From contig JAAROD010000081.1 of assembly GCA_012274445.1 (NCBI GenBank), positions 1,364,001 to 1,428,000 of the forward strand: DNA of 64,000 nucleotides, read 5' to 3'. The stretch is from Sclerotiophoma versabilis. Lineage: Eukaryota; Ascomycota; Dothideomycetes; Pleosporales; Didymellaceae. Below the pieces are notes generated by a model, which saw only the letters and a list, made by a program, of their open reading frames with translations, did not search any database and was not told the origin of the DNA. Shown piece after piece: positions 21,393-34,600 of this stretch. Each line of letters begins with the position of its first letter. Position 1 is the stretch's first letter. Both the position numbers and the translations under genes were made by a program.

Positions 21393-22949
21393 ATGTCTGC
21401 TCCCGCCCACAAGTTCAAGGTTGCCGATATCTCGCTGGCCGCTTTCGGTCGCCGGTATGTTGCCCCTCCAACTCCATCGTAAGGGACCTCTACTAATCCG
21501 AAGACAGAGAGATCGAGCTCGCCGAGAATGAGATGCCCGGTCTTATGGAGACCCGCAGGAAGTACGCTGATGACCAGCCCCTGAAGGGTGCCCGCATTGC
21601 TGGTTGTCTTCACATGAGTATGTCGCCCTTACCTCTTCGAGGCCGATCGTCTCTCCTTTCAAGGACCATCCAGAACATGATGCTCGCACCACTGTCTGGA
21701 CGTTCATTGTTATGGAGCTTCCCTCGGCATCGAATTGCTATTAGCATCGAGCTCCGCTGACTCCATCACAGCCATCCAGACCGCCGTCCTCATCGAGACC
21801 CTCACATCCCTCGGTGCCGAGGTCACCTGGACATCCTGCAACATCTTCTCTACCCAGGACCACGCCGCCGCTGCCATCGCCGCGTCCGGTGTTCCCGTCT
21901 TCGCCTGGAAGGGCGAGACCGAGGAGGAGTACGAGTGGTGCCTTGAGCAGCAACTTGTTGCTTTCAAGGAGGGCAAGTCCCTGAACTTGATCCTCGACGA
22001 CGGTGGTGATCTCACTGCTCTTGTCCACAAGAAGTACCCTGAGATGCTCAAGGACTGCTACGGTGTTTCTGAGGAAACCACCACCGGTGTCCACCACCTC
22101 TACCGCATGCTCAAGGGCAAGGGTCTCCTCGTCCCCGCCATCAACGTCAACGACTCCGTCACCAAGTCTAAGTTCGACAACCTTTACGGCTGCCGTGAGT
22201 CCCTTGTCGATGGTATCAAGCGTGCCACCGATGTCATGATTGCTGGCAAGGTCGCCGTTGTCGCCGGTTTCGGTGATGTCGGTAAGGGCTGTGCTCAGGC
22301 TCTCCACTCCATGGGTGCCCGCGTTATCGTCACTGAGATTGACCCCATCAACGCTCTCCAGGCTGCCGTCTCTGGCTTCCAGGTAACCACCATGGAGAAG
22401 GCTGCTTCTCAGGGTCAGATCTTCGTCACCACCACTGGTTGCCGTGACATTCTTACTGGCGAGCACTTCGAGCAGATGCCCAACGACGCCATTGTCTGCA
22501 ACATCGGTCACTTCGACATCGAAATCGACGTTGCCTGGCTCAAGAAGAACGCCAAGTCGGTCACCAGCATTAAGCCCCAGGTCGACCGCTACCTCATGAA
22601 GAACGGCCGCCACCTCATCCTCCTGGCTGAGGGTCGTCTCGTCAACTTGGGATGCGCCACCGGCCACTCTTCCTTCGTCATGTCCTGCTCTTTCACCAAC
22701 CAGGTTCTTGCCCAGATTATGCTGTACAAGGCCGCCGATGAGGAGTTCGGCAACAAGTACATCGAGTTCGGCAAGACCGGCAAGCTCGACGTTGGTGTCT
22801 ACGTCCTCCCCAAGATCCTCGACGAGCAGGTCGCCCTTCTTCACTTGGCTCACGTCAACGCTGAGCTCTCCAAGCTCACCGAGGTCCAGGCCGAGTACCT
22901 TGGTCTCCCCGTTGAGGGTCCTTTCAAGAGCGACATCTACCGCTACTAG
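21393..22949 (+). CDS. SAH1: S-adenosyl-L-homocysteine hydrolase
   Basis: NAD-dependent enzyme that splits S-adenosylhomocysteine into adenosine and homocysteine, removing the product inhibitor of methyltransferases. Three exons (21393-21454, 21508-21617, 21772-22949) give 449 aa. The 154-nt second intron is long for this window, and it precedes TIQTAVLIETLTSLGAEV. The NAD-binding loop GFGDVGKG lies at about residues 224-231, and the C-terminus ends KSDIYRY as in the family. Codon use is strongly biased towards C in the third position, unlike its neighbours, which suggests high expression. The same bias leaves a long spurious open frame on the opposite strand. Confidence 0.98.
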
Positions 22950-25398
22950 ATTTCTTTTTGCTATACTTTGTTTGAGTTTGAGCAGTTTCAACACGACGTT
23001 ATGAACTGGGATGATACCACTTGGAAAAGTTCTTTGTCTTCAACGGCATAGCAATTCAAGAGTCAGGGACTCTTTGGTCGTTCAAAAGGCGTTGTTTGCA
23101 TATCATCTTCTTGACCCTTCAACCACGGTCAAGCATAGGGATGATACACTGTAAGAGTGCGATATGGGTTAAAGACAGTGCGTCTCCACACGCAATCGAT
23201 ATATAGTAATGGTTCAGCAGCATGAGCTGCTGTTCTGAATGAAAGGATTTGGTCAGCCTTCATCGGTCTGACGTCAACAACACTTACACTTACACTTACC
23301 CGGATGATGAATGCTGCCTCCGCTTTCCTTGATTGCTCGCCCTCCGCATGTCGTGTGAACGCATCAAGTATTGATGCAAGCTTCATCACAATCTTCCGAA
23401 ACACTGCATGCCAACTGACGCACACGACGTCGTCGTCGGCGATTCTGGCAGGATTGACGTGTCCATAGCACAAAAGCAGCCTCACTCACTTCTACAACAT
23501 ACTATACAACATCTGCTGTGGCCATCAAACCTTTCACTCAGCTGCAGTCCCATTGTCCCATCCGCCTTACATATGCACACAATCCCTTACTGTGCCAATA
23601 TCCCGCCCCCATTGTCTTAAGAGCCGAAGATCGACTACACCTTTGGCTCCCTTACCTCTGCTATTCTCGTCTCCTCACTGATGCTCACTCGCGCTGTCTC
23701 ACGTTCCGCTCACAGCATCTCGCGTGGCGCCACCGATATGCAGTGCACCTGTTGAGCGCGGCTCGCGAGCGCCCTGAACGACCAGGACAGGGACAGGCAT
23801 CCATGTACGAGCTCTGACCTACCTGGTCCCAGTCCGCTGCTTGAAGACTGTGCGTTCCCGGTCCCTGGGTTACAGCTGGTGGCTGGTGGGGGGGGGGCGG
23901 GGGGGCTGAAACCGTAGGGTCGCTGAGGATAGAGACGAAAATGGAAACCTTGTACCTGCATCTCTGTGGGGTGTTGTTGCATTGGGTAGGTGGGGAGGTG
24001 ACGCACGAAGAATGGAGGAAACTTCCCCATAGTATAGGGTTCCAAAGAGGGGCTTTAGAAGTGGGAATCGCTGCTCTCAGCGCGTAGACTTTGTTGTTGG
24101 ATCTCTACATATCCCACAATTGGCGGGCTGAGATACACCTGTTTCTCATTAGCCCATCGTGACCACCTTATGTCGAGCTTAAAGCCATCCACTAGAGCCT
24201 ATGTGCTTTTGAACGGTCCGGTGCATTTGGGACAGAGCTCGACAGTCGCGTCTCGAGGCGCTCATGCAGGCTGCCACGGAACAGTGGATCTTGTACCACG
24301 ATATCAGCGTTCTCGAGACCAGGGGTCCGCAGCAATGAGTTCCGTCCTTACTTTACGCCCCGGTATGCGAAAATCTTTATCTTGTCGAGGCCAGCCACTC
24401 TGCATTGAAGTGGATTTGGGTGACTCTCTCAGGCATCGCGGCCGGAGGACAAAGCTGGAGATGTGGACTTGCACGGCAGAGCCGCGCAGGTGGAACCGCA
24501 AAGACGCATCGCACTGCATCGAAGATAAAAGAATCTATCTGCTGAATGACATATATGTCCATGCAGGTTGATGTTGTTGTCAAGCTGCTGTAACTCGACT
24601 AGAGAATCATATAGCAAGTAGTCTACAGTCGTGCGTGCATAGGCACTGCGGACCGATGCTCTAATGCATCTGTACTGCTGTGTCTGCGTTGCAGACGTCA
24701 ATCGGGAAGCTTCTATCAAGCTCTGCAAGGATAATGCACATCAGTAGCCTCACTCCACGGAGATCGCCCCAGGTTGAGACCGGCCCAATGAAGTCTGCTG
24801 GTGGGTACAAATGTAGCTGCGGATTTGGATGATTCAGAATCCAATGAGGGGAGTCTCACTGACTTACTGCAACGTCGCGGAGCGGTCATGAGATGCGGAT
24901 AGACGTTCCATAGATGGATGTATGGATGTTGAAGCCAAGAAACGAGTATGCGCGATCAGGGTACCGACATCCCAAGATCTTAGCGGAGTGTACGCCAGTC
25001 CATAATGAGCTATGGTACCGGTAAAACTGGGATCGAGAGCGTCGAATGATCGAAAGCGGATTATTGGATTATTAGAATACAATGGCATGAGAGACTTTGT
25101 ATCGCGATTGCTGAGTAAGCATATGTACTGAGCCACTTACTTCTGGCAAATGACGTGTGAACCTATGCCAAAGCTCGCTATGGATGACTTACATCTGCCT
25201 ATCTGTAGCAATAGACAATGCAGAGAGGTATCAGAACAGTAAAGATGAGACAGAGCCGCTAGTTATATCCCTCGAATGGGAACCCACAAAGCCAGTCGTG
25301 CTTTTGCCGTAAGATGGCGCGGCGAACTATGTAGAACAAAAGTGCAGGGAAAAAGGAAATACCGCTGGAGAGACAAATAAGACAACGGCGGTAGTCGG
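22950..25398. other. 2.4-kb gene-free stretch with minus-strand splice-like signals
   Basis: No recognisable protein between SAH1 and the Whi2-like gene. The minus strand carries six GTAAGT donor hexamers: three in tandem at about 23282-23299 and single ones near 24864, 25135 and 25189. The tandem one is followed by a GGCTGACC branch-like site and a CATTCAG acceptor, making a good 65-nt intron (23235-23299). A run of G residues broken by one C lies near 23890-23907. These signs suggest a spliced non-coding or very small coding transcript, but no product can be named. Confidence 0.4.
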
Positions 25399-27043
25399 TT
25401 AACGCAGGCCGATGACGCTCTGTTGATTGTTAGCGAGAGTCGAGGGTAGACACATAAGGGTTGACGTACCATCTCGAGCGTCCAAACCCGTCTTATCCAG
25501 ACCTTGAGTTTGCCCTCTACACCTCTGACATTGTCAAGCTCGACACCTTCCCACCAGCATCGGCGAGCCGGTTTCCTCCAGAACAACAACAGCTTCTGAG
25601 CCATACCGACAGCGTTACTGTTGGCTAGATCGTTGCCCTTGATGTCGGTCCTCAGGCGCGCAAGAGCAATACTGCAGATGACAGCCTTGTTCGGTTCTCC
25701 AGCGCGGTGACCCCAGTGGTCGTCGTGATTGAAGCCGCTAGACTCACATTAACACTTGTAGTCAATATTACACAAGATAGCTTACCCTGCAGTCAGCATC
25801 TCGATGAGGTGCTGTTCTGTTGTTCCGGGCTCCTCGCTCTTCCTAAGACCGGAGAAGATACCCTCTTGCCTCAACAATGCTTCTCCTGCCGCACGCTTGA
25901 CCTCAATCATCTCTGGCTGGGCAATATCGCGGTGCGGTGGGATGACATAGAAGTCCAAGTCCTCGCGGAGAACGATAATACCAGCGCGGTCCTGCAGCAT
26001 GTCTCTTGCAGATCCATGCATAGGCTCAATGGGCACCGCCTCAGTGGCGTGATCGGGGGCAGCGGTCGGCGAAGGCGGCGATGCAGGTATGGTCTGGGCT
26101 ACATTGCGGAAGAACTCGAGCATGTACTGGAGAGAGTTCGGGTCGTACTGTGAAGGATAAAGATTGTCAGATAAATATATCGCGGGATTGGAGAGGTGGT
26201 ACATGATCTTGGCCAATGTGCCCATGGGGAGGTGGGGGGGAGGGGAAGGATCGGGGTTACCCACGTCAACTGGATACACATCGCCATCATGGTAAGAGTT
26301 CATATGGCCATCAGGTAGGAGACCGTTGGGAAACAGGGACAGGAGGACGAATTCGGGCAATGTCAATAGCTCGTCGCGCGACAAGGTAAAGCGTGTTCCC
26401 CTGCGATAGTAGTTAGCAGATGGTCGAGGTAGCAACGCGAAAATAGTTACCTCAGCTCTAGAGTGATGTTCTCGTCCGAACCTCCACCCAAAGCATTGAT
26501 TGGGGGCGCTGGGCCTGTCTGAGAGACCTGAGTAATGATACTCGCGGGGCCTCCTGCTGAAGCCATGACGTAGGTAAACGAGTCGAGCGGGCTGGTTCCT
26601 TCGGTGTAGGGGGGCGGCGGTTCTCCGTCGTCGATGTCCTTGGTGCTAGAGCTGCCTTTGGTGTCGCGTGGTAAGACGGCTTTGGTCGCTGCAACAGTAG
26701 CGGCTGAGGAAGCAGACTCGGTAAACGGAGGCGCTGGTGCAAATGCAGGCGGTGCCTCGGGCTGTGTGGGTTCGTTGGGCTTGTTGCGCGCCTCGACGGG
26801 GTCCTCAGACGGGAAGAAGAGGGAAGAGAAGGACGGGGGTAACTGTGATTCGCCGGCTGTGGTCAACACTGAAGCGTCCCTCGCGGGTGCTGTGACTGTG
26901 TACGGTGGACGGGACGTGTTGCTGTCGCTGGAGTTCGGGGACAAAAGAGTGGATACGGACAAGCCGTCTGATCTGGAAGCCTGCGTCCGCGACAAGATGC
27001 CGGTGTGCTGTCTGTTGACGCAAATGAGGCCTCGAAGGGGCAA
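25399..27043 (-). CDS. WHI2: Whi2-like stress-response / phosphatase-activator protein
   Basis: Whi2 proteins have a BTB/KCTD-like fold and act with Psr-type phosphatases in general stress response and TORC1 restraint. Supported exons are 26451 to about 27030, 26265-26400, 25786-26147, 25470-25737 and 25399-25419; the last codes only SVIGLR plus stop. Introns are 48-117 nt with clear branch sites. Core motifs are FTLSRDELLTLPEFVLLSLF, LPDGH, YDPNSLQYMLEFFRN and, near the C-terminus, WGHRAGEPNKAVICS and QKLLLFWRKPARRCWW. The N-terminal 190 residues are Pro/Ser/Thr-rich. No ATG opens the first exon in frame, so an upstream exon is likely. A candidate ATG at 27202 with a splice into about 27020 keeps the frame but uses a weak donor, so the true start is unresolved. 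Confidence 0.82.
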
Positions 27044-27400
27044 GGGCGCTAACCGCCGCGAGAGTCAGTCAATCGATCGCGTGCGTGTGTAAATCAGCGA
27101 CTGCCAGGGCGCATTGAACTGGGATACAATCAAAAGAAACGCAGGCTGTTTCGAGGCAGACGGGAGGTGTTCGTCTTTGGGTGCGTGTTGTGAAGTGGGC
27201 ATGGCCTGGAGCTTGCATGAGCGTCATTGGTTTGGGCCTAGCGCTGCTGCTAATTAGCTGCCGAGTAGGGTACGATGAGAGGTCTCAACACAACGTCCCA
27301 ACTTCACAACTGGCGCTTGTCACAGTGAGAGATACAGATCGGTGTCGACACGGGACTGGCCATTTCACGTTCTGCCTAATCAAAGCTTTTCTATCTATTC
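27044..27400. other. Spacer with Whi2-like promoter/leader
   Basis: 357 bp between the Whi2-like gene and the GCN20 stop, both on the minus strand. It probably contains the unresolved first exon and leader of the Whi2-like gene. Confidence 0.4.
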
Positions 27401-29714
27401 TCAGTGCTTTGCGACAACACCAGCCTCGTTGGCCTGTGCTGTGATGCGGCGCTTGTACGCCTGTACCGAACCGTCGAAGTGCTCGATCGTGCCGTTGTCG
27501 CACACCCACAAGCTTGTGCATACGTTCTGCAGCATTGTGACATCGTGACTGACCATCAGTACACCGCCCTGGAACTTCTGTAGCGCTTCTGATAGCGCGT
27601 CCATAGCTTCAATGTCCAAGTGGTTGGAAGGCTCGTCCAGAACGAGGATGTGTGGGTTGGTCAAAGCCAGACAGGCGAAAGCAACACGCGACTTTTGACC
27701 TCCAGATAACAGCTCCATCTTCTGCAGACCTGTCATACCGGTGATACCGAACGCACCCAGGTGACGACGGTATTCTTCATCCGGCTTACCAGGGTACTGC
27801 TTGGCCATGAACCCTACAGCACTGTTGTTCAAGTCCAAAGCGTCGACATGGTGCTGAGCGAAGAAGCCAACTCGAAGTCGAGGGTTCTGCGAAATCAGAC
27901 CAGTTGTAGGCTGCAGTGCGCCAATGAGCAGCTTCAAGGCTGTTGTCTTACCGGCACCGTTTGGACCAACAATACCGATACGTGAGTCGAGCTGCACATC
28001 GAGGTCGACATTCTTCAGCAAGATCTTATCGGGGCTGTAACCGAACGAGACGCCGCTCATCTGAATGATAGGAGGCGACAACTTCTCCACCTCAGGGAAC
28101 TTGAAGTGGACTGTGTATTCCGCCTCAGGTGCCTGCAGGACCGGCATCCGCTCCAACTTCTTGATTCTTGATTGAGCCTCAGAGGACTTGGCCGCGTTGT
28201 ACCTGAACTTGTCGATGAATGCCTGCAAATGAGCTCTTTCTGCCATTTGCTTCTCATACTCACGCTTCGCAGTCTTGCGTCGCTCTTCTTTGGTGGCGTA
28301 GAAGGAGTCGAAGTTACCTCCCTTGTAGTAGTCAAGACGTTCAGAGTGCTGGTGGATGATGTCTGTGGCGACCTCGTTGAGGAAAGCTCTGTCGTGAGAT
28401 ACAACCAGTACTGTGCTGGGATAGTCTTGAAGGTAGTTTGCCAGGAAGGTGATGGAGGGAACGTCCAACATGTTAGACGGCTCATCGAGCAGCAGCAGAT
28501 CAGGCTCGCAGAACAGAGCTCGTGCCAAAGCCAAACGCATTCTCCATCCTCCAGAGAAGGTCTTTGTGGCATACTGTTGGCGCTCAGTCGAGAAACCAAG
28601 ACCAGCAAGAATACTGGCCGCTCTGGATTCTGCTTTATCAGATTCCATTTCTGCAAGCTTGGAATGGACATCGCTGAGAGTAGTGTCAAGACCCTCGCGC
28701 TGCTTATCAAGCCTTGCAGCGTCTGCAGAGGTGTCTGCCATAGAGGCGCGCTCTTCCTCCAGTTCGTTGAGTTCTTTGGTGATCTTGTCTTGTTCCCTGA
28801 GAAGGTGCTTTCGCCAGACGTCTGCATCCAAGACAGCTTGAAGGGCGGGGGTATCATCACCAGTAATCTGATTCAAGGTCAGTAAAAGACTTCTGCATAC
28901 TAACTTGGCTAGGCCTTACTTCTTGCTCTACGTGGAGAATAGAGATATGTGTGGGAATCGAAACTTCACGTCGAGCCAGGGCTCGAAGCAACGTAGATTT
29001 GCCGATACCGTTCTGACCGACCAAACCATATCGTCGACCATAAGCCAATGTCAAAGAAGCATCAGTCAGAATGCGCAGACCAGGCATAGAGACGTCAAAG
29101 CTATCGATCTTGATGTCCTTACTCTTGTTGGAAGAGTCACTACCCAGTTGCAGAGGATTGACAGCCATGTAAAACTCCTCATAGCTCTGGGCTTCGTTGG
29201 GGATATCAAGCAGCTTAGATGCCTCATACTCGACATTCTTGAACTCTTTGCGGTCTTGTTTGGCACGAAGTTTACGTTCGGCTTTCTCGAGCTTCTTGCG
29301 GTCGACTCTCGACTCTACCTTACGTGTATTGGCTGACTCAAGATCGACAGTACCGCCTGACAGACCCAGGGTCGCGGACATGTTCTTTGAGGAGCCCACG
29401 TGGATGGCCTGATCAAGCTTCTTGGCTGAAGGGGCCATCTGGCGGCGTTCGCCATCAGTGCCATTTGCTGCATTGAGGCGTGAGACGAACTGCTCAACCA
29501 GATTCGTGATGGCTGTCTCATTTTCTCTTGACAAGTTTCCAGAAGCAGAGAGAAGCAGGGCTGCTACAGTAGCGGCTGCTTCCTCAAGCGGGGAAGGGGC
29601 ATTGGGATCCGAGTCGGAAGAGAATGAGTTGGCGGCATGGGTCAAATACCCCACCGAGTACTCTGACAGGACGGGGTCGATGCTGGGGATCTGGGATCTG
29701 ATCTGAGCTTCCAT
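27401..29714 (-). CDS. GCN20: ABC-F ATPase Gcn20
   Basis: Soluble twin-cassette ATPase that binds GCN1 on ribosomes and helps activate the eIF2-alpha kinase GCN2 during amino-acid starvation. Two exons (28920-29714 and 27401-28867) give 753 aa, nearly the size of yeast Gcn20. The 52-nt intron joins HVEQE to ITGDD. The N-terminal 200 residues, with a charged Lys/Glu/Arg stretch, correspond to the GCN1-binding part. Cassette 1 has a P-loop at 233-241, the FSGGW signature at 369-373 and Walker B/DEPSN near 393. Cassette 2 has a P-loop near 566 and LSGGQ at 652-656. No membrane segments are present, as expected for the F subfamily. Confidence 0.97.
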
Positions 29715-31690
29715 GGCTGCTGGCTGGCGTAGCGATTACGGGGATAAGTCCTTGTCCCACGCAGGCGGTTGCCGTCTGAAGTCAAAATCCGACGGTGGCG
29801 CTGGCGCGGTCGACGGGCGTACAAGAGCACGTCTCGCTGTGAGCAGTCTAATGTCGGTGTATTGGCGGAGCGGGACCGTGATTTTGCGTGCGTAATTCGT
29901 GCCACAGCAGGTCGTCCAGAGCTCAGGCAAAGTGATGAAGAAACCTAAAGTGGAGTGGCGGTAAATTCTGGAAAGAACGGCGGTGGCCAATCAGCGCGGG
30001 GCAGGCGCAAACACGCCAAACGGCGGCGCTCATTTCTCCTGGCGCGTCTCTGCGCGAAGCTGCCGGATTTGCACGACCACTTGGGCAGTCTGGGGCACGC
30101 CTTTGCTGCACATGGGTCGGATTTGCTCCAGGATTCCCGGCTACGCACATCCTCTGCCGCGTCTCTGTGTTTCCGCTGAGCATCACTGGTCGCCGCGTAA
30201 CCTCATCCAGGCCCTGAGCCGGTCGCCCACTGCCTGAAAGAATGATACATGCCGTCGCCGTTCCCCCAGAATGATTGACACAGCGCCGCCTCCACTGTGG
30301 CCCAGGCAGGCCTGCCCATAGCTCTCAATCGGTGCTTGTCGTCAACGTCGCTCACGGCGCAGCTGTGACATCCAACTGCCTTTGTGGCTTTTCGAGCAAC
30401 GGGCGGCTGCTCTCATCACGACGCATGCCACGGGAAGCCTGCCATGAACTTGAATTTGAATTTGAATTTGAATTTGCTCCCTGAGCTGAGGCTTCCGATC
30501 CCGCCATACCCTCAATCCCTGCCATCCCGGCTCGTCTGGTCCCGTTTTCTCCCAGTTTCCCGTCCTGGGGGCTGACGTGCTGCTGTTTTGGCTACTGAGG
30601 CTGCCTCCAAGGTATCCCAGGCTGGCTGTACCATTGGTGAGCACTAGGCGTACCGGAATACCCACGAGGAATCATGCATTTGTGTTTTGAAGCTTCTCCT
30701 TCCGCATTCCTCCAGTTGCCTCCAGCGTGACACGCCCTCGCGCTGAGTCCAGCACTGTTTGCCGGAACGGTTTTGGATGAGCTAGCATGGTGCGCTGTGG
30801 CGCTCTACCAGATGGCCACACTACTAGCAAGCCTACAGAAACCGGCTGACATGTACGTACATGAGCGCCGCGGCGACGCGATCAGCAAACAATCCCCACT
30901 CGCTTGCAGGGAACTGCTGTCGACGTGCAGAGGGGCATTTGCGAATCACCGCGCAGCGTTACAAGTGCTCGGGATGGTATCGTGGGTCCCAAAATAGTTG
31001 GCTCTTGGCAGGCGAGGGGTGGTTCTCACCTGTCGACTTGCTGGCTCGCCGTGCCAGCCTCTGCGCAGCGGCCCTAAGCATCGTTGACGGTTACTCGGCG
31101 CTATCGCTAGCATTACTTCGATCCGACGCCGTGATACCGCGTCGTGCTGTGGCTGGCCCGCACTGTAGAACGGCGGGACGCGCCCTGAGGGCATTCAGAT
31201 GCGCTCAGATGCAGCGTGAACGGGGCTGAACGGTGCTGCTCCAAGGCAGCGGAGCTATGACAGCATGGACGGTGCTCAGCGAGGCATGAGGTCTGTGTCG
31301 ACTCCGTGTTGTGTTTCGACATGCCGCTATCAGCCCAATTCATCGGCGACATCTCGCTAATCCCCAAGCGCGCTGGGTAACCCTGCTCGTCGATCCAGAA
31401 GCAACAAGCAAGCAAGCCAGCGGATTTCTTCAGTCCTCCGTCCGCTCTCCTTCGAAGCTCCACCTCTCTGCTTCAGCCCGTTGCCGGGTGCTCTTGCCGC
31501 CCTCTCGTCGCCCTGTTCTGTGATGCAGTTTGTCGTCCCGGCGTCTAATTGAACCCTCCATTCCTCACCCCGTACCCCCCTCGTGCGCTTGCGATCCATG
31601 GTTCACTGAAGCTTGACGTGCCAGAATGCTCGCGTCGTCACAAGTGCTTCGCCGAGCGACTCTTCCCCGGCGGTGTGGTCTCTAAGGAGA
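29715..31690. other. 2-kb spacer with GCN20 promoter
   Basis: Gene-free region between the divergent GCN20 and disordered-protein genes. Only short GC-rich random frames are seen. It contains one hexamer repeat (30450-30476). Confidence 0.5.
30450..30476. repeat. TTGAAT hexamer microsatellite
   Basis: Four tandem copies of TGAATT plus two bases in the gene-free region between GCN20 and the disordered-protein gene. Confidence 0.85.
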
Positions 31691-34600
31691 ATGAAAACGG
31701 TTGCAACGGTAAATATCCTGCCATTTCCTCCGCCTGCAAGGCTTCAATGTTGCGTCTGCATGTCTACATGCATCCTCGTCTGGCCCTTGCTTGCTTTGAT
31801 ATGTCTCAACGCCTCGTCTGCTTCCGAGCACGGCTGCCTGCCTGTTTCGCTTTGCTGCACTTCACCTCCGAGTCGTACTGAAGGCAATGACTGACGCATC
31901 TTCGTCACACAGCTTTGTGCTACTGCCACTGTCGTTGGTGCATCTGCGGTCGGCCTGTCTTTTGGACGCGGACCTCCCCTCGACTCCTCCAACTCGAACA
32001 AGAGGAAAGCCACGCCAGCACTAGAGCTGGGACACGGCTCGATGCCTACTACCACCCAAACCTCCTCTGCGACAACCACCACAGTCGCTCCCTTCAGTGC
32101 CCCTATACCCGTCGCCCCTACCTCGCGCATCCCGGTCGCCACTCGCTCTCAGGATGGTCGTCCCCAGAGACGGCCAATGATGAGAAGCATGACGAACAGC
32201 GATGCGAACACGCGGCTGTCAACCTCTTTGCTCAACGGATTTGATGCCAGTAAACACGGCGCAAGTGAGCCAGACATTGGCACCCACGTGTCGTCGAGAA
32301 GGGCGTCGTGGGTGAAGCGTCTTTCGACCATCTCGGTTTCGCAACACTCGAATAGAACCCCTAGCCCTGCGCAATTGTCCCCCGCTGTGTCGTGCTCGAA
32401 TGGCTCTGTGGCCTTCTCCCACAATGGCTCGACCATGCAGATGATGGGCAGTCAAGCTCCACCCCAGCCGCCCAACAAGCTCGTAAAACGGTCCTCGTCA
32501 GTGCGTGCCCCGCGTGATATACAGTCCGCCCATGGTTCTGGTTCCCTTCGCCCTTCGTTTCGCCGCCCTGCCACCAGCCATCAACGGTCTGCAACCCTGC
32601 AGAATTACCACTCCTTACTACCGGTCACGAGAGAAACTCCGTCACTGGAAATCAAGCCATCCTCGGCGAGCACCGACAGTGAAGCCGAGTACACACAGTT
32701 CTTCACTGCGACGTCGCTTCGAGGCAGAAGGTTGTCAAAGCGTTTCAATGCGAATCCAACAAAGTTCAAGCGCATTTTTCCAGACGAGAAGCATCGACCG
32801 ACGTTGGTGTTGGCAAGAGCTGTCACCGCCGGTGCCGAGGACCTGGAAGAGTCGGCTAGTGAGGCAGGTGAAAGCGTGTTTTACATGAGCAGGCCAGGCA
32901 CCCCACTGAGCTACACGGCGGCTGTCGCAGCACCCAAACCTGGGGCTCCACACCGCACAGAAAACACGCACGTACGACTTTCCACTGCAGTCTCATCCAC
33001 TGTTGTTTCTGAGAGTGCCTCATGGCGCAGGCGCTCTTTCTCGATTGCTGACCTCCTCCCCTCTGGATCCAGTGCCAAGAAACAGCGGCTCGCCAAACGA
33101 GCCGACATGAAACTCACCCGTGGGTCAAGCCATCGCGTCAGCTCTGACCCCGTAATACCAACGATGGGCAAGCGCTCAACTACCTCGCACAGCGAGCTCC
33201 CAGCACGGCGCAATTTGACCGACCCGGCGCCTCCAAAACATGACATTTATGCATCTGTCGGAATCGCCGAACCCAGCAACCATCGCAATGGCGCACCAGG
33301 AGTCTCCTCAACGTCGCCGTTGTCCGCGCTACCAATGCCCCGTCGCGCGATGACAGTCGCTGGAAACCGGTTGGCGTCAATGCCTCAGCTAGAGGCTATT
33401 GCCTCAGCCGCGCCAGCCACCAATCAGGCCCCACCATCGCCCTCTGTCCTAGCGCAAGCGGGCGTTCGCCCGTCGCGTCACTCCATGGCTCCCTCAGAAC
33501 AAGCCTCTACATTGGTCGGCTCGTACGATAATGAAGTTCGCCCCGTAGGCTCCGTCGACGAAGACGACGCCGATCTTCGAAGCGAAACTCTTTATGATTC
33601 GCTGCGCACTGGCGCAACTAGGAGCGTGTCTGGGGGTGCTCGAGGGCCTCGCATAGAGACCATATTCGACGAATCTCCCCCTGCCAAGCTCAGAGTTACA
33701 GCCCTGCGAGACTTACTTCCCTCCGGCACTTTTGGAGACGACCTAACGAATGGCACCTCTGACCACCACAGCATCACTGAGGACGATGAAAGCTTCACAA
33801 CTCCGGTGCGCACTACAGTACGACCAGAGAACCGCCTTCAAGAAGCAGTCAGCTTCTCGCGACCATCCAGCACAAGTGTCTTCCCCAGCCTGATACCATC
33901 GTCGCCCCCGAGCATGCCCAAACCGCTCTCCCTTGGAACGCTGGAATGGGACTCTACAGTGGGCGACGATGACAGGAGCAGTAGGTGGTCACTTGACGAA
34001 CGGGAAGGTGAGGATCCATGGGTTGACCATCCTCCAGCCAGCCACCTTGCGACGCCAATCACATTACGGCGCTCGAATCCGCGCTTGCTTGCTTCGGCTC
34101 CAAGCTCCAAGCCATCAACTCCACAACACCTTGTACTTGACCACATCGACCGCGATGCTCGCAGTAGCATTTTCGATTGGTCCGAACAGCAGCCTACTGA
34201 CAAGAGTTCGGGCAACCGAACACCGCCACGCCCTCGAACAGTCCACGGCAAAAAGGATGCCAACCGAAGGGACAGTCGATCGGTTGGTAGGCGTGTCCCA
34301 AGTGGGTTGCACACACGCAGCCAGAGTGTGCCCGTGGTTCCAGATGTGATTGGCAAACGTAACACGGTGGTCACTAATAAGTTCGGCACCTGGGGTATAG
34401 GCAGCAAAGGTGTCACTGAGGATTGGAACGACGACTTTGATTTTTCTGAACTACCCGAGGAACCCACTCCCAAGAGTGTGGCCGGATCGCAACGTATCGA
34501 CAGCGGTTCTGCCATGGTAGTACCAAAGAGCATACAAGAGCAGCAAAACAACGTACTGGCAAACATCAGTCTCCTGCGCGAATGGGGCCTTCTCATCGAA

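Noticed and set aside
21741..22994. 417-codon open frame antisense to SAH1
   Set aside because: It is the mirror of a highly expressed gene with C-ending codons, which removes stops from the opposite strand. The sequence is repetitive in Leu/Asp/Gly/Val and has no independent start or splice evidence.
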